A stretch of DNA of 35,814 nucleotides from CAZTAK01 sp964611585 (GCA_964611585.1 CAZTAK010000023.1:1-35814); one strand, 5' to 3'. Numbered from the stretch's first letter, positions 7,080-14,929 are shown. Notes: generated by a model from the sequence alone, not told the origin. Made by a program: numbers and translations.

Positions 7080-8144
7080 ATGGTAAGCGTTTACGCGGAC
7101 GCCAAACTGGTGCTGTTCCCCGACCGAATCGAGGCGCTGCGCGCCGGCGACACGACCGCGCCTATTCACATCCGGGTCAAGCCGACCAACGTCTGCAATC
7201 ATTCGTGCTCGTATTGCGCCTATCGCGCCGACGATCTTTCCCTCGGCTCCGATATGAACGTGCGTGACCGGATCCCGCGCGAAAAAATGCTGGAACTGAT
7301 CGAGGATTTCATATCGATGGGGGTGCGGGCGGTGACGTTTTCCGGTGGCGGCGAGCCGATGTTGTACCCGCACATCGTCGAGACGGTCGAGCGGCTTGCG
7401 GAGGGCGGCATCAAGATCGGGTCGTTGACCAACGGATCGCGCCTCAACGGGAAAGTTGCCGACGCCTTCGCGCGCCACGCGACGTGGGTCCGGGTTTCGA
7501 TCGATGGCTGGGACGGGCCGAGCTATGCCCAATACCGCACGATCAGCGAGGACAAGTTCGACGAGCTTTTGGATATCCTGAAGGCCTTTTCAGACCGTGG
7601 CACCGATTGCGTCCTCGGCACGAGCATGATCGTCGATGACAGGAACGCCCCGCATATCGCCGATCTCGCCAGCCGCCTCAAGGGCGCCGGGGTGCAGCAC
7701 ATGAAGGTTTCGCCTTGCGTCATCAGCAACAGCGCCGCCGACAACAGCGCCTACCATGAACGCATTGCCGCCGGAGTGGCCGATCAGATCAAGGCGGCAC
7801 GCGAACTGGAAGACGAGTCGTTCACCGTCGTCGATCATTATCACACCGCCGACGACAGCTACGACAAATCCTATCACTCCTGCCCGTTCTTGAATTTGCT
7901 GACGGTGGTCGGCGCCGACTGCCGCGTCTATACGTGCCAGGACAAGGCCTACACGGATCAAGGGTTGCTGGGGTCGCTGCGCTCGGTACGGTTTCGGGAT
8001 CTGTGGCACTCGCGCGAGGTGCGTCAGACGATCCACGACTTGGATCCGACGTTAAGTTGCCGGCACCACTGCGTCGCCGACGCCAAAAACAGGCTACTGC
8101 ATCAGCTGATTTCGCTGGACAGCGATCACGCCACGTTCGTCTAG
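7080..8144 (+). CDS. Radical SAM protein with C-terminal Cys cluster (SPASM-like)
   Basis: The 354-residue protein has the radical SAM cluster motif CNHSCSYC (C39, C43, C46), then GGGEP (89-93), which binds the SAM amino group. A C-terminal region holds C268, C281, C286, C327 and C331, arranged like a SPASM/twitch auxiliary iron-sulfur site. The opening (VYADAKL, then APIHIRVKPTNVCNH) resembles radical SAM proteins I associate with surface-polysaccharide loci, but that is recollection, not a search. Substrate is unknown. AAGGA lies about 14 bases before the ATG, rather far, and a TTGACA overlaps this leader. It has no partner gene here: no peptide precursor, glycosyltransferase or carrier. 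It sits between purB and the DUF1476/purC pair. Confidence 0.88.
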   Translation: MVSVYADAKLVLFPDRIEALRAGDTTAPIHIRVKPTNVCNHSCSYCAYRADDLSLGSDMNVRDRIPREKMLELIEDFISMGVRAVTFSGGGEPMLYPHIVETVERLAEGGIKIGSLTNGSRLNGKVADAFARHATWVRVSIDGWDGPSYAQYRTISEDKFDELLDILKAFSDRGTDCVLGTSMIVDDRNAPHIADLASRLKGAGVQHMKVSPCVISNSAADNSAYHERIAAGVADQIKAARELEDESFTVVDHYHTADDSYDKSYHSCPFLNLLTVVGADCRVYTCQDKAYTDQGLLGSLRSVRFRDLWHSREVRQTIHDLDPTLSCRHHCVADAKNRLLHQLISLDSDHATFV

Positions 8145-8164
8145 TTTTCCCGGCGCCCGGCCGG

Positions 8165-8494
8165 TCAGTCTTTGGATTCGCCTTCGATCTGCTCGCGCGC
8201 GGCATCCATGAGCGCCGCCATCCGGCGCCGCAAGTCGTGCTCGGTCACGCCGGCGTCGGCATTCGTCAAATCATTCATGACCTTCTCGTAAACGTCTTCC
8301 TCGCCGGGCACGGTGAAATCGGATTCGACGCATTCCGAGGAATAGGCTTTGGCGTCCTCGCCCGACATGCCAAGTTTTTCCGCCGCCCACAGTCCGAGCA
8401 AGCGATTTCGCCGGGCCGCCATACGAAACAGGAGTTCCGAATCCCGGGCGAATTTCGCCTCTTCAGCTTTTTCCCGCTTGTCAAAACTGTTCAT
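8165..8494 (-). CDS. DUF1476 protein, ATP synthase inhibitor subunit zeta-like
   Basis: This 109-residue, highly charged helical protein matches the DUF1476 family. Its hallmark FDKREKAEEAKFARD is at residues 4-18, and the central RRNRLLGLWAAEKLG follows at about 28-42. In Paracoccus and related alphaproteobacteria this family is the zeta subunit, which binds F1-ATPase and blocks ATP hydrolysis through its N-terminal region. I infer the same here. The start was set at MNSFDKREK (8494), which fits the family; an 11-residue upstream extension is poor. The gene diverges from purC, with which it is a frequent neighbour in this class, across a 266-bp region holding paired dyads. Confidence 0.93.
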   Translation of the reverse strand: MNSFDKREKAEEAKFARDSELLFRMAARRNRLLGLWAAEKLGMSGEDAKAYSSECVESDFTVPGEEDVYEKVMNDLTNADAGVTEHDLRRRMAALMDAAREQIEGESKD

Positions 8495-8566
8495 CGACAG
8501 GATCACTCTCTGGCAGTTGGGGCGCAACGGGCCCTTGCTTAGCGGCTCCCGGCACGGGAATCAACT

Positions 8567-8604
8567 GCGGCCAATGGCCGCTGCGACAGGCCCCGAATCG
8601 GGGC
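8567..8604. promoter_or_regulatory. Pair of 15-bp dyads upstream of purC
   Basis: Two perfect palindromes share the form N7-A-N7: GCGGCCA/TGGCCGC at 8567-8581 and GCCCCGA/TCGGGGC at 8590-8604. Their centres are 23 bases apart, close to two helical turns. They lie between the divergent DUF1476 and purC genes, upstream of a possible purC promoter. A single-base loop is poor for RNA hairpins, so protein-binding operators are a reasonable guess. The half-sites differ from each other, which argues against one shared regulator. Confidence 0.4.
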
Positions 8605-8663
8605 TGCCGCCGCCGGGCCGCTGCCGCCGGACCGACCGCCGCCAGGACGCAACCGGCATCCGA

Positions 8664-8692
8664 TTGAATTGAACACCAGGATCGGTTAATGT
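8664..8692 (+). promoter_or_regulatory. Candidate purC promoter
   Basis: TTGAAT (8664-8669), a 17-base spacer and TAATGT (8687-8692) precede purC by about 70 bases. The -35 element is good and the -10 mediocre. Its position between the dyads and the leader hairpin fits a purC operon promoter. Confidence 0.35.
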
Positions 8693-8710
8693 CCGGCTTT
8701 AGTCGGGCAA

Positions 8711-8731
8711 CCGCAGTTTTCTGCGGATTTT
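8711..8731 (+). promoter_or_regulatory. Hairpin plus T-run in the purC leader
   Basis: CCGCAG (8711-8716) pairs with CTGCGG (8721-8726) around TTTT and is followed by ATTTTCTCC. It is a weak terminator-like structure about 30 bases before the purC start. It could attenuate the pur operon. The stem is short, so the call is tentative. Confidence 0.3.
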
Positions 8732-8760
8732 CTCCCGCTTCCCCCCATACGTCGGCAGTC

Positions 8761-9525
8761 ATGTCCCGCAGACGACAGATTTACGAAGGCAAGGCGAAAG
8801 TCATTTTCGAGGGGCCCGAACCGGGGACCCTTGTCCAACACTTCAAGGACGACGCCACCGCTTTCAACAACCGCAAGCGCGGGACGATCACCGGCAAGGG
8901 GGTCCTGAACAACCGCATTTCCGAATACCTGATGACGCGGATCGGCGAAATCGGGGTGCCAACACATTTCTTGCGCCGCCTCAACATGCGCGAGCAATTG
9001 ATCAAGGAAGTCGAGATCATCCCGATCGAGGTCGTGGTGCGAAACGTGGCCGCCGGATCAATTTCAAAGCGCCTCGGCATCGCCGAAGGGACACCGTTGC
9101 CGCGTTCGATCATCGAGTGCTACTTCAAGTCCGACGAGCTCGACGATCCCATGGTGACCGAAGAACACATCACCGCCTTCGCCTGGGCATCGCCGGCGGA
9201 GATCGACGAAATCGTGTCGATGTCGCTGCGCATCAACGATTTCCTGTCCGGTCTGTTTTTCGGCGTCGGTATTCGTCTGGTCGATTTCAAGATCGAATAC
9301 GGGCGGCTGTATCAGAACGACGAGGTGCGGATCGTGCTGGCCGACGAAATCAGCCCCGACAGCTGCCGGCTGTGGGACGTGAAGACCAACGAAAAGCTCG
9401 ACAAGGACCGTTTCCGCCGCGATCTCGATAAGATCCCCGAAGCCTATCAGGAAGTGGCGCGCCGGCTCGGTATCCTGCCGGAAAGTGGCCCGGCGGATAT
9501 CAAAGGCCCGAAGTTGATGCAATAG
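8761..9525 (+). CDS. purC: SAICAR synthetase
   Basis: The 254-residue enzyme joins CAIR with aspartate using ATP, giving SAICAR in purine synthesis. It has the N-terminal YEGKAK (8-13), the signature region IPIEVVVRNVAAGSISKR (about 87-104) and the metal/nucleotide motif LVDFKIEYG (173-181). The length matches the short alphaproteobacterial form. The frame is open further upstream, but MSRRRQIYEG is the family N-terminus, so the ATG at 8761 is used. purS follows after 8 bases. This is the first gene of the purC-S-Q-L run, and its product is the substrate of PurB encoded upstream. Confidence 0.97.
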   Translation: MSRRRQIYEGKAKVIFEGPEPGTLVQHFKDDATAFNNRKRGTITGKGVLNNRISEYLMTRIGEIGVPTHFLRRLNMREQLIKEVEIIPIEVVVRNVAAGSISKRLGIAEGTPLPRSIIECYFKSDELDDPMVTEEHITAFAWASPAEIDEIVSMSLRINDFLSGLFFGVGIRLVDFKIEYGRLYQNDEVRIVLADEISPDSCRLWDVKTNEKLDKDRFRRDLDKIPEAYQEVARRLGILPESGPADIKGPKLMQ

Positions 9526-9533
9526 CGCGCACT

Positions 9534-9776
9534 GTGAAGGCGCGAGTTCATATCACGCTGAAGCCCGGGGTCCTCGACCCGCAGGGCAAGGCCATCCGCC
9601 AGGCGCTGGGACATCTCGGCTTCGGCGGCGTCGGTGATGTGCGCCAGGGCAAGGTTCTCGACCTCGAAATCGAGGAAACCGACCCGGAGGCGGCCCGCCG
9701 CCAGATCGAATCCATGTGCCGCCAGCTTCTTGCCAATACGGTGATCGAAGATTACGCCATCGAAATCCAGACCTGA
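9534..9776 (+). CDS. purS: FGAM synthase subunit PurS
   Basis: An 80-residue protein typical of PurS, the small subunit that bridges PurQ and PurL in the three-part FGAM synthase. It shows the family pattern: ARVHITLKPGVLDPQGKAI at the start, then GFGGVGDVRQGKVLDLEI, and a C-terminal LLANTVIEDYAIEI. The start is a GTG at 9534, supported by the family N-terminus. It lies 8 bases after purC and 27 bases before purQ. Its presence agrees with the short PurL downstream, which cannot work without it. Confidence 0.96.
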   Translation: MKARVHITLKPGVLDPQGKAIRQALGHLGFGGVGDVRQGKVLDLEIEETDPEAARRQIESMCRQLLANTVIEDYAIEIQT

Positions 9777-9803
9777 CCGGCGCACGATGGAAACCTGCCG
9801 GCG

Positions 9804-10496
9804 ATGAGGGCCGCAGTCGTCGTTTTTCCCGGTTCCAACTGCGACCGCGACGTCGAGGTCGCGTTGCGCCAAAGCACCGGGCGCGAACCCGACCGGATCT
9901 GGCACGGCGACAGCAAATTGCCGGATGCCGACCTGATCGTGCTGCCGGGCGGTTTTTCCTACGGCGATTACCTGCGCTCGGGCGCGTTGGCGGCCCATTC
10001 GCCCATTATCCGGGAAGTGATCGCCCGCGCGCGCGCCGGCGTGCCGGTACTTGGAATTTGTAACGGATTTCAGATCCTGGTCGAGACCGGCCTGTTGCCG
10101 GGCGCCCTGTTGCGCAACGCCGATCTGCGGTTCGTTTGCCGCGACGTCCATCTCAGCGTCGAAAACGCGCAGACATTCTTTACCTCGCACTATGAAGCAG
10201 GCGCGGTGGTCCGGATTCCGGTCGCCCATCACGACGGCAACTACTTCGCCGATGCGGCAACCCTGGACGAACTCGAATCAGAAAACCGGATCGCGTTCCG
10301 CTATTGCGGCTCCGACGGCGCGGCCACGCCCGCCGCCAACCCCAACGGCTCGGCGCGCAACATCGCCGGCATCTTCAATTCCGAAAAGACCGTGCTCGGC
10401 ATGATGCCGCACCCCGAACGCCTCGCCGATCCGGCATTGGGCGGCACCGACGGGAGCGCGCTCTTCCACGGCCTAACCGCCGCGCTGTCGGGCTGA
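9804..10496 (+). CDS. purQ: FGAM synthase subunit PurQ (glutaminase)
   Basis: This 230-residue class I glutamine amidotransferase hydrolyses glutamine and passes ammonia to PurL. The catalytic triad is visible: C86 in LGICNGFQIL, and H203 and E205 in MMPHPERLADP. The oxyanion-loop motif PGGFSYGDYLR is at 48-58. The ATG at 9804 gives the usual N-terminus (VVVFPGSNCDRD). The stop is one base before the purL ATG, so the two should be translationally linked and made in similar amounts, as expected for partners in one complex. Confidence 0.97.
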   Translation: MRAAVVVFPGSNCDRDVEVALRQSTGREPDRIWHGDSKLPDADLIVLPGGFSYGDYLRSGALAAHSPIIREVIARARAGVPVLGICNGFQILVETGLLPGALLRNADLRFVCRDVHLSVENAQTFFTSHYEAGAVVRIPVAHHDGNYFADAATLDELESENRIAFRYCGSDGAATPAANPNGSARNIAGIFNSEKTVLGMMPHPERLADPALGGTDGSALFHGLTAALSG

Positions 10497-10497
10497 C

Positions 10498-12735
10498 ATG
10501 ACGGTAGTCCCCCCTGCCGTGGCGGAACCGGTCGGCGGACCCACGGGAACGCTGGATCTGGCGCGCGAATTCGGCCTCAGCGAGGGCGAGTATGGCCGCG
10601 TGTTGGAGATCCTCGGCCGCACCCCCAACCTCACCGAACTCGGAATCTTTTCGGCGATGTGGAGCGAGCATTGCTCCTACAAGTCGTCGAAGAAATGGCT
10701 GCGGACACTGCCCACCGAGGCGCCGTGGGTAATCTGCGGACCCGGTGAGAACGCGGGCGCGGTCGATATCGGCGAAGACCTGGCGGTCATCTTCAAGATG
10801 GAGAGTCACAACCACCCCTCGTTCATCGAGCCCTATCAGGGCGCCGCCACCGGCGTCGGCGGCATCCTGCGCGATGTCTTCACCATGGGCGCGCGCCCCG
10901 TCGCCAACCTCAACAGTCTTTTTTTCGGCGCGCCCGATCATCCCAGGACGCGGCACCTGGTGGCGGGCGTCGTCGCCGGCATCGGCGGCTACGGGAATTG
11001 CATCGGTGTTCCCACTGTCGGCGGACAATGCAGCTTCCATCCCAGTTACAACGGCAACATTCTGGTCAACGCGATGACCGTCGGCGTCGCGCCCAAGAAC
11101 CGAATCTTCTATTCCCGGGCCGAGGGCATCGGCAACCCGGTGGTTTACGTCGGATCGAAAACAGGGCGCGACGGCATCCACGGCGCGACCATGGCGTCGG
11201 CCGAATTCGACGACGATTCCGAACAAAAGCGCCCGACCGTACAGGTTGGAGATCCGTTCACGGAAAAATTGCTGCTCGAGGCGTGTCTCGAACTGATGCA
11301 GACCAACGCCATCGTCGCGATCCAGGACATGGGGGCGGCGGGCCTCACATCGTCGGCCTTCGAGATGGCCTCCAAGGGCGGCCTTGGCATCGAACTCGAC
11401 CTCGACCGGGTTCCCGCCCGCGAGGCGGCGATGTCCCCTTATGAACTGATGCTGTCCGAAAGCCAGGAACGGATGCTGATGGTGCTGCGCAGCGGACAGG
11501 AAGAAACCGCACGGCGAATCTTCGAAAAATGGGAACTCGATTTCGCGGTCATCGGCGAGCTGACCGATTCGGGCCGCATGGTGCTGCGCATGAACGGCGA
11601 GACCGCCGCCGACCTGCCGATTGCACCCCTGGTCGACTCGGCGCCGGAATACGACCGCCCCTGGATTCCGCGGGTCCCGGCGCAACCGGTCGAGGCCGGG
11701 GACTTACCGGCCCCCGGCGACCTCAACGCGGTGCTGCTGCAACTGGTGGCGAGCCCCGACCTTTGTTCCAAACGATGGATTTGGGAGCAATACGACCACA
11801 TGGTCATGGCCGATACCGCCGGGCGGCCGGGTGGCGATGCCGCCGTGGTGCGGATCCACGGAACCAACCGGGCGCTCGCCATCACCACCGACTGCACGCC
11901 GCGCTATGTCGCCGCCGATCCGGTCCGGGGCGGAATGCAGGCGGTGGCCGAAGCCTGGCGCAACCTGACCGCAACCGGCGCGCGGCCGCTGGCGATTACC
12001 GACTGCCTCAATTTCGGCAGCCCCGAACGCGAAGACGTGATGGGCCAATTCGCGGGCGCCGTCGAAGGGTTGGCCGCAGCCTGTGCCGCCCTCGACTTCC
12101 CGGTCGTTTCGGGCAATGTGTCGTTCTACAACGAGACCAGCGGCCACGCGGTGCAGCCGACCCCCAACGTCGGCGCGGTGGGATTGATCGATGACCTGGC
12201 GGCGACCGCAACGCCCGCATTCAAATCGGATGACCGCACGCTGGTGCTGATCGGCGACACCGGGGGCCACCTTGGGGCTTCGCTGTATTTGCGCGAAATC
12301 GGGAACCGCGAGGACGGGCCGCCGCCGCCGGTCGATTGCGCCGCCGAACGCCGCAATGGTGACTTCGTGCGCGGGCTGATCGAGTCCGGCGCGATCCGCA
12401 CCTGCCATGATGTGTCGGACGGCGGGGTTTTGGTGGCGGTGGCGGAAATGGTGATCGCCGGCGGCATCGGCGCCACCCTCGCCGCCCCGGAACCCCTCCC
12501 ACCCCATGCGTTCTGGTTCGGCGAAGACCAGGGCCGCTATCTTGTCGCGGTGGAAGACGACGGCGCCGGGTTCGCCGCAGCCGCGCAAGAGGCGGGCGTT
12601 GCCGCCGCCGTTCTGGGCGCGATCGGCGGCGCGGCGTTGACAGTCGCGGGCGGACAGCCCATATCCATTACCGATTTGCAGGCCGCCCACGACGGCTGGC
12701 TCGACTCCTATATGTCGGCCGGGGCGACAGGCTGA
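10498..12735 (+). CDS. purL: FGAM synthase subunit PurL
   Basis: At 745 residues this is the small type of PurL, which converts FGAR, ATP and ammonia to FGAM and depends on PurS and PurQ. The N-terminal SEHCSYKSSK (56-65) holds the conserved catalytic His. Further landmarks are the Mg/ATP-binding KMESHNHPS, YNGNILVNAMTVG, IQDMGAAGLTSSAFEM and, in the second half, CHDVSDGGVLVAVAEM. The two AIR-synthase-like halves are intact and no frameshift is seen. It starts one base after purQ and is followed after 24 bases by the bolA-like gene. Confidence 0.97.
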   Translation: MTVVPPAVAEPVGGPTGTLDLAREFGLSEGEYGRVLEILGRTPNLTELGIFSAMWSEHCSYKSSKKWLRTLPTEAPWVICGPGENAGAVDIGEDLAVIFKMESHNHPSFIEPYQGAATGVGGILRDVFTMGARPVANLNSLFFGAPDHPRTRHLVAGVVAGIGGYGNCIGVPTVGGQCSFHPSYNGNILVNAMTVGVAPKNRIFYSRAEGIGNPVVYVGSKTGRDGIHGATMASAEFDDDSEQKRPTVQVGDPFTEKLLLEACLELMQTNAIVAIQDMGAAGLTSSAFEMASKGGLGIELDLDRVPAREAAMSPYELMLSESQERMLMVLRSGQEETARRIFEKWELDFAVIGELTDSGRMVLRMNGETAADLPIAPLVDSAPEYDRPWIPRVPAQPVEAGDLPAPGDLNAVLLQLVASPDLCSKRWIWEQYDHMVMADTAGRPGGDAAVVRIHGTNRALAITTDCTPRYVAADPVRGGMQAVAEAWRNLTATGARPLAITDCLNFGSPEREDVMGQFAGAVEGLAAACAALDFPVVSGNVSFYNETSGHAVQPTPNVGAVGLIDDLAATATPAFKSDDRTLVLIGDTGGHLGASLYLREIGNREDGPPPPVDCAAERRNGDFVRGLIESGAIRTCHDVSDGGVLVAVAEMVIAGGIGATLAAPEPLPPHAFWFGEDQGRYLVAVEDDGAGFAAAAQEAGVAAAVLGAIGGAALTVAGGQPISITDLQAAHDGWLDSYMSAGATG

Positions 12736-12759
12736 ACGGCACACCGGGGAGAACAGCCG

Positions 12760-12996
12760 ATGGCAATGGATGCGACGGAAATCGAGCGTCTGATCAAGGA
12801 CGGAATCCCCGACGCCGAGGTCACGATCGAGGACCTGCGCGGCGACGGCGACCATTATGCGGCGCGCGTGATTTCGCCGGCCTTTGCCGGTAAAACACGG
12901 GTCCAGCAGCACCAGATGGTTTATCAGGCGCTGCGCGGCAACATGGGCGAGGCTTTACACGCCCTCGCCCTGAGCACGGCGGCGCCGGGCGGCTGA
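12760..12996 (+). CDS. BolA/IbaG family protein
   Basis: A 78-residue BolA-fold protein. It begins with the helix MDATEIERLIKDGIPDAEV and has the family core HYAARVISPAFAGKTRVQQHQMVYQAL, here cited in two parts (HYAARVISPAF and RVQQHQMVYQAL). The conserved His in QQHQMVY region is the usual iron-sulfur ligand candidate. BolA proteins of this short type pair with CGFS glutaredoxins to hold a [2Fe-2S] cluster. The next gene is exactly such a glutaredoxin, so a complex is likely. A GGGGAG lies 8 bases before the ATG. It is probably transcribed with purL. Confidence 0.93.
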   Translation: MAMDATEIERLIKDGIPDAEVTIEDLRGDGDHYAARVISPAFAGKTRVQQHQMVYQALRGNMGEALHALALSTAAPGG

Positions 12997-13101
12997 GCGG
13001 CAAACCCACGCCCGCCAAAGGGTTGCAATTTGATCCGGGCCGGGTTGTGGTAGGACCAATTCAGGCCGGTTGAGACCGGCGGCTGGTGAAAGGACATTTT
13101 G

Positions 13102-13437
13102 ATGAGCGACAATCCGGTCTTCGACCGTATCTCACAGGAAGTTTCGGACAACCCGGTGGTGCTGTACATGAAGGGTACGCCGGTATTTCCGCAGTGCGGT
13201 TTTTCCGCCGCGGTCGTGCAGATCCTGACCGAGACGGGCGTCAAGTTCAAAGGCGTCGATGTGCTGATGGACCCGCCGCTGCGCGAAGGCGTCAAACAGT
13301 TCTCAAACTGGCCGACGATTCCGCAGCTCTACGTCAAGGGCGAGTTCGTGGGCGGTTGCGACATTGTGCGCGAAATGTACGAGACCGGCGAACTGAAACA
13401 GTTCCTCTCCGAAAAAGGGGTGGCCGAGGCAGCCTGA
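13102..13437 (+). CDS. grxD: Monothiol CGFS glutaredoxin
   Basis: The 111-residue protein is a Grx4/GrxD-type monothiol glutaredoxin. The active-site motif CGFS, in PQCGFSAAVVQIL, sits about residue 31, preceded by VVLYMKGTP. WPTIPQLYVKGEFVGGCDI carries the cis-Pro and the glutathione-binding GGCD. Such proteins deliver [2Fe-2S] clusters rather than reduce disulfides. I chose the ATG at 13102, 7 bases after a strong AAAGGA; the TTG one codon earlier is less likely. A 105-bp gap separates it from bolA. A GCCGGT/ACCGGC hairpin lies just before the ribosome site, at about 13067-13082. A bidirectional terminator follows. Confidence 0.96.
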   Translation: MSDNPVFDRISQEVSDNPVVLYMKGTPVFPQCGFSAAVVQILTETGVKFKGVDVLMDPPLREGVKQFSNWPTIPQLYVKGEFVGGCDIVREMYETGELKQFLSEKGVAEAA

Positions 13438-13462
13438 ATCGCATTTTCCCTGCGATACGAAA

Positions 13463-13487
13463 AAAGGGGCCGCAATGCGGCCCCTTT
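13463..13487. terminator. Bidirectional intrinsic terminator, grxD / SRPBCC
   Basis: A perfect 11-bp stem AAAGGGGCCGC/GCGGCCCCTTT closes on an AAT loop. A-runs precede it and T-runs follow it, so it should stop transcripts from both directions. It lies between convergent grxD and the SRPBCC gene and ends the pur-bolA-grxD block. Confidence 0.9.
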
Positions 13488-13520
13488 GTCTTGTGCCCGC
13501 GCTCGACGCCGGAACCGCGA

Positions 13521-13952
13521 TCAGGCGCCGAAACGGCCTTTCAGCGCATCGAGTCCGGCCTGATAGATACCGGCAAACATGCCCTCCATTTCGGTCTCGA
13601 CCTCCGCCGCGCAATCGAATGTGCTGGTCCACTCGACGCGCGCCCTGCCAGTGCCTTCTTCGAAGACGCGAATGTTTCCGAGGTAGTTCTCCACCGGGAT
13701 CGGGGCCTCGAGAAAATTGTAGCTGTAATAGCGTTCGGCATCGGACCGCGCGACTTGTTCCTCGCGCAGATTGGCTCCATTTTCGAGGGCGCACACGCGA
13801 ATGCTCCCCGCCGTATCGCCAGCCTTTCCCGGTTCAAGGTCGCTGGTCGTGATGGCGGGATGCCACCCTGCAATGCCGCCGAATTCCCCGGCCACTTTCC
13901 AAACCGCTTCCGCCGAACCGTCGATCACGGCCCTCGCCGATACTTTCGCCAT
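13521..13952 (-). CDS. SRPBCC family (START-like) protein
   Basis: The 143-residue protein has the pattern of a polyketide-cyclase/START-like SRPBCC fold. A short first strand (KVSARAVIDGSAEAVWKV, residues 3-20) leads to GGIAGWHPAI (25-34). The strand ARVEWTSTFDC (104-114) and a long C-terminal amphipathic helix (about 118-140) close the ligand pocket. Many such proteins bind hydrophobic ligands; none can be named here. The ATG at 13952 lies 6 bases after AAGGA, better than the two upstream in-frame starts. It is a single gene between two terminators, converging on grxD and downstream of rpsD. Confidence 0.85.
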   Translation of the reverse strand: MAKVSARAVIDGSAEAVWKVAGEFGGIAGWHPAITTSDLEPGKAGDTAGSIRVCALENGANLREEQVARSDAERYYSYNFLEAPIPVENYLGNIRVFEEGTGRARVEWTSTFDCAAEVETEMEGMFAGIYQAGLDALKGRFGA

Positions 13953-14074
13953 GGGCATTCCTTTCAAGGGTTACCGGGTATTCCTGCGGCGCGCCGCCGC
14001 GCCTAGGTTAACGCCTTATCGGCGGCCTCGACGCGTATCGGCCTGACAATTCGGTGAAGTGCGCGTGAGAAAAC

Positions 14075-14097
14075 AAAAAAGCCGCGAATCCCGCGGC
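14075..14097 (-). terminator. Intrinsic terminator of rpsD
   Basis: On the minus strand GCCGCG-GGATT-CGCGGC is followed by six T residues (plus 14080-14075). It begins about 28 bases after the rpsD stop and fits a rho-independent terminator for that gene. Confidence 0.85.
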
Positions 14098-14125
14098 CTC
14101 TTGCAATGCTTCGCCCGGAAGCGGC

Positions 14126-14740
14126 TTAGCGCGAGTAGAACTCGATCACCAGGTTGGGTTCCATCATGACCGGATAGGGAACGTCGGCGAACTTCGGTAC
14201 GCGCACGAACGTGCCCTTCATCTTCGAGTGATCGACATCGATATAGTCGGGAACGTCGCGCTCCGCCAGTTCCGAGGCTTCGATCACCACGGCGAGCTGC
14301 TTGGATCTGTCGAGCACCTCGATCACGTCGCCTTCCTTGACCTTGTAGCTCGGGATGTTGACGCGTTTGCCGTTGACCTTGACGTGGCCGTGGTTGACGA
14401 ACTGGCGCGCGGCGAACACGGTCGGCACGAACTTCATGCGGTAAACGACGGCGTCAAGACGGCGTTCCAGCAGGCCGATCAGGTTTTCCGAGGTGTCGCC
14501 GCGGCGGCGCACGGCCTCCTTGTAGGTCCGCAGAAACTGCTTTTCGGTGATGTTGCCGTAATACCCGCGCAGCTTCTGCTTGGCCATCAGGTGGATTCCG
14601 AAATCGGACGGTTTGCGGCGCCGCTGGCCGTGTTCGCCGGGACCGTATTCTTTCATGTTGACCGGGCTCTTGGGCCGGCCCCACAGGTTCTCACCCAACC
14701 GCCTGTTGATCTTGTACTTCGACTTGATTCGCTTGCTCAT
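14126..14740 (-). CDS. rpsD: 30S ribosomal protein S4
   Basis: The 204-residue S4 starts with KRIKSKYKINRRLGENLWG, the family N-terminus, without the zinc-binding cysteines of the C+ form. The S4 RNA-binding domain spans about residues 93-155 (RLDAVVYRMKF, FVNHGHVKVNGKRVNIPS). The C-terminus ends VIEFYSR. S4 binds 16S rRNA early in assembly and can repress its own mRNA in other bacteria. Here it stands alone, outside the S11/S13/RpoA operon, as is usual in alphaproteobacteria, with its own promoter and terminator. GGAG lies 5 bases before the ATG. Confidence 0.98.
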   Translation of the reverse strand: MSKRIKSKYKINRRLGENLWGRPKSPVNMKEYGPGEHGQRRRKPSDFGIHLMAKQKLRGYYGNITEKQFLRTYKEAVRRRGDTSENLIGLLERRLDAVVYRMKFVPTVFAARQFVNHGHVKVNGKRVNIPSYKVKEGDVIEVLDRSKQLAVVIEASELAERDVPDYIDVDHSKMKGTFVRVPKFADVPYPVMMEPNLVIEFYSR

Positions 14741-14813
14741 TCGCTCCGCCTGGCTCGCACCCGCAACCTAACGGGTCGGCCCCGCAGTGCGGCCGCCCGG
14801 TTTGGGCGCGCTA

Positions 14814-14841
14814 TATATAGCGGCGGAGAAGGCGTTGTCAA
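14814..14841 (-). promoter_or_regulatory. Promoter of rpsD
   Basis: The minus strand carries a perfect TTGACA (14841-14836), a 16-base spacer and TATATA (14819-14814). An alternative -10 register two bases on gives an 18-base spacer. The leader to the rpsD ATG is about 65 bases. This suits a strongly expressed ribosomal protein gene. Confidence 0.75.
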
Positions 14842-14864
14842 ACCCGGCGGCGCCGCCGGCGATC

Positions 14865-14929
14865 TCGGTTGAGGCGGTTTTTTAGTTATATTTCAAACCG
14901 TTAGGCTTATCGCCACCGGCCTCAACCGA
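14865..14929. repeat. 11-bp inverted repeat around the hydrolase stop
   Basis: TCGGTTGAGGC (14865-14875) and GCCTCAACCGA (14919-14929) are exact complements 43 bases apart. The right arm contains the stop codon of the dehalogenase-like gene. The loop is AT-rich, and no T-tract follows on the minus strand. It could stabilise the mRNA 3' end or be a remnant of a repeat element. Confidence 0.55.

Noticed and set aside
10375..11685. 436-codon minus-strand frame opposite purQ-purL
   Set aside because: Antisense to well-supported pur genes; composition is that of a shadow frame.
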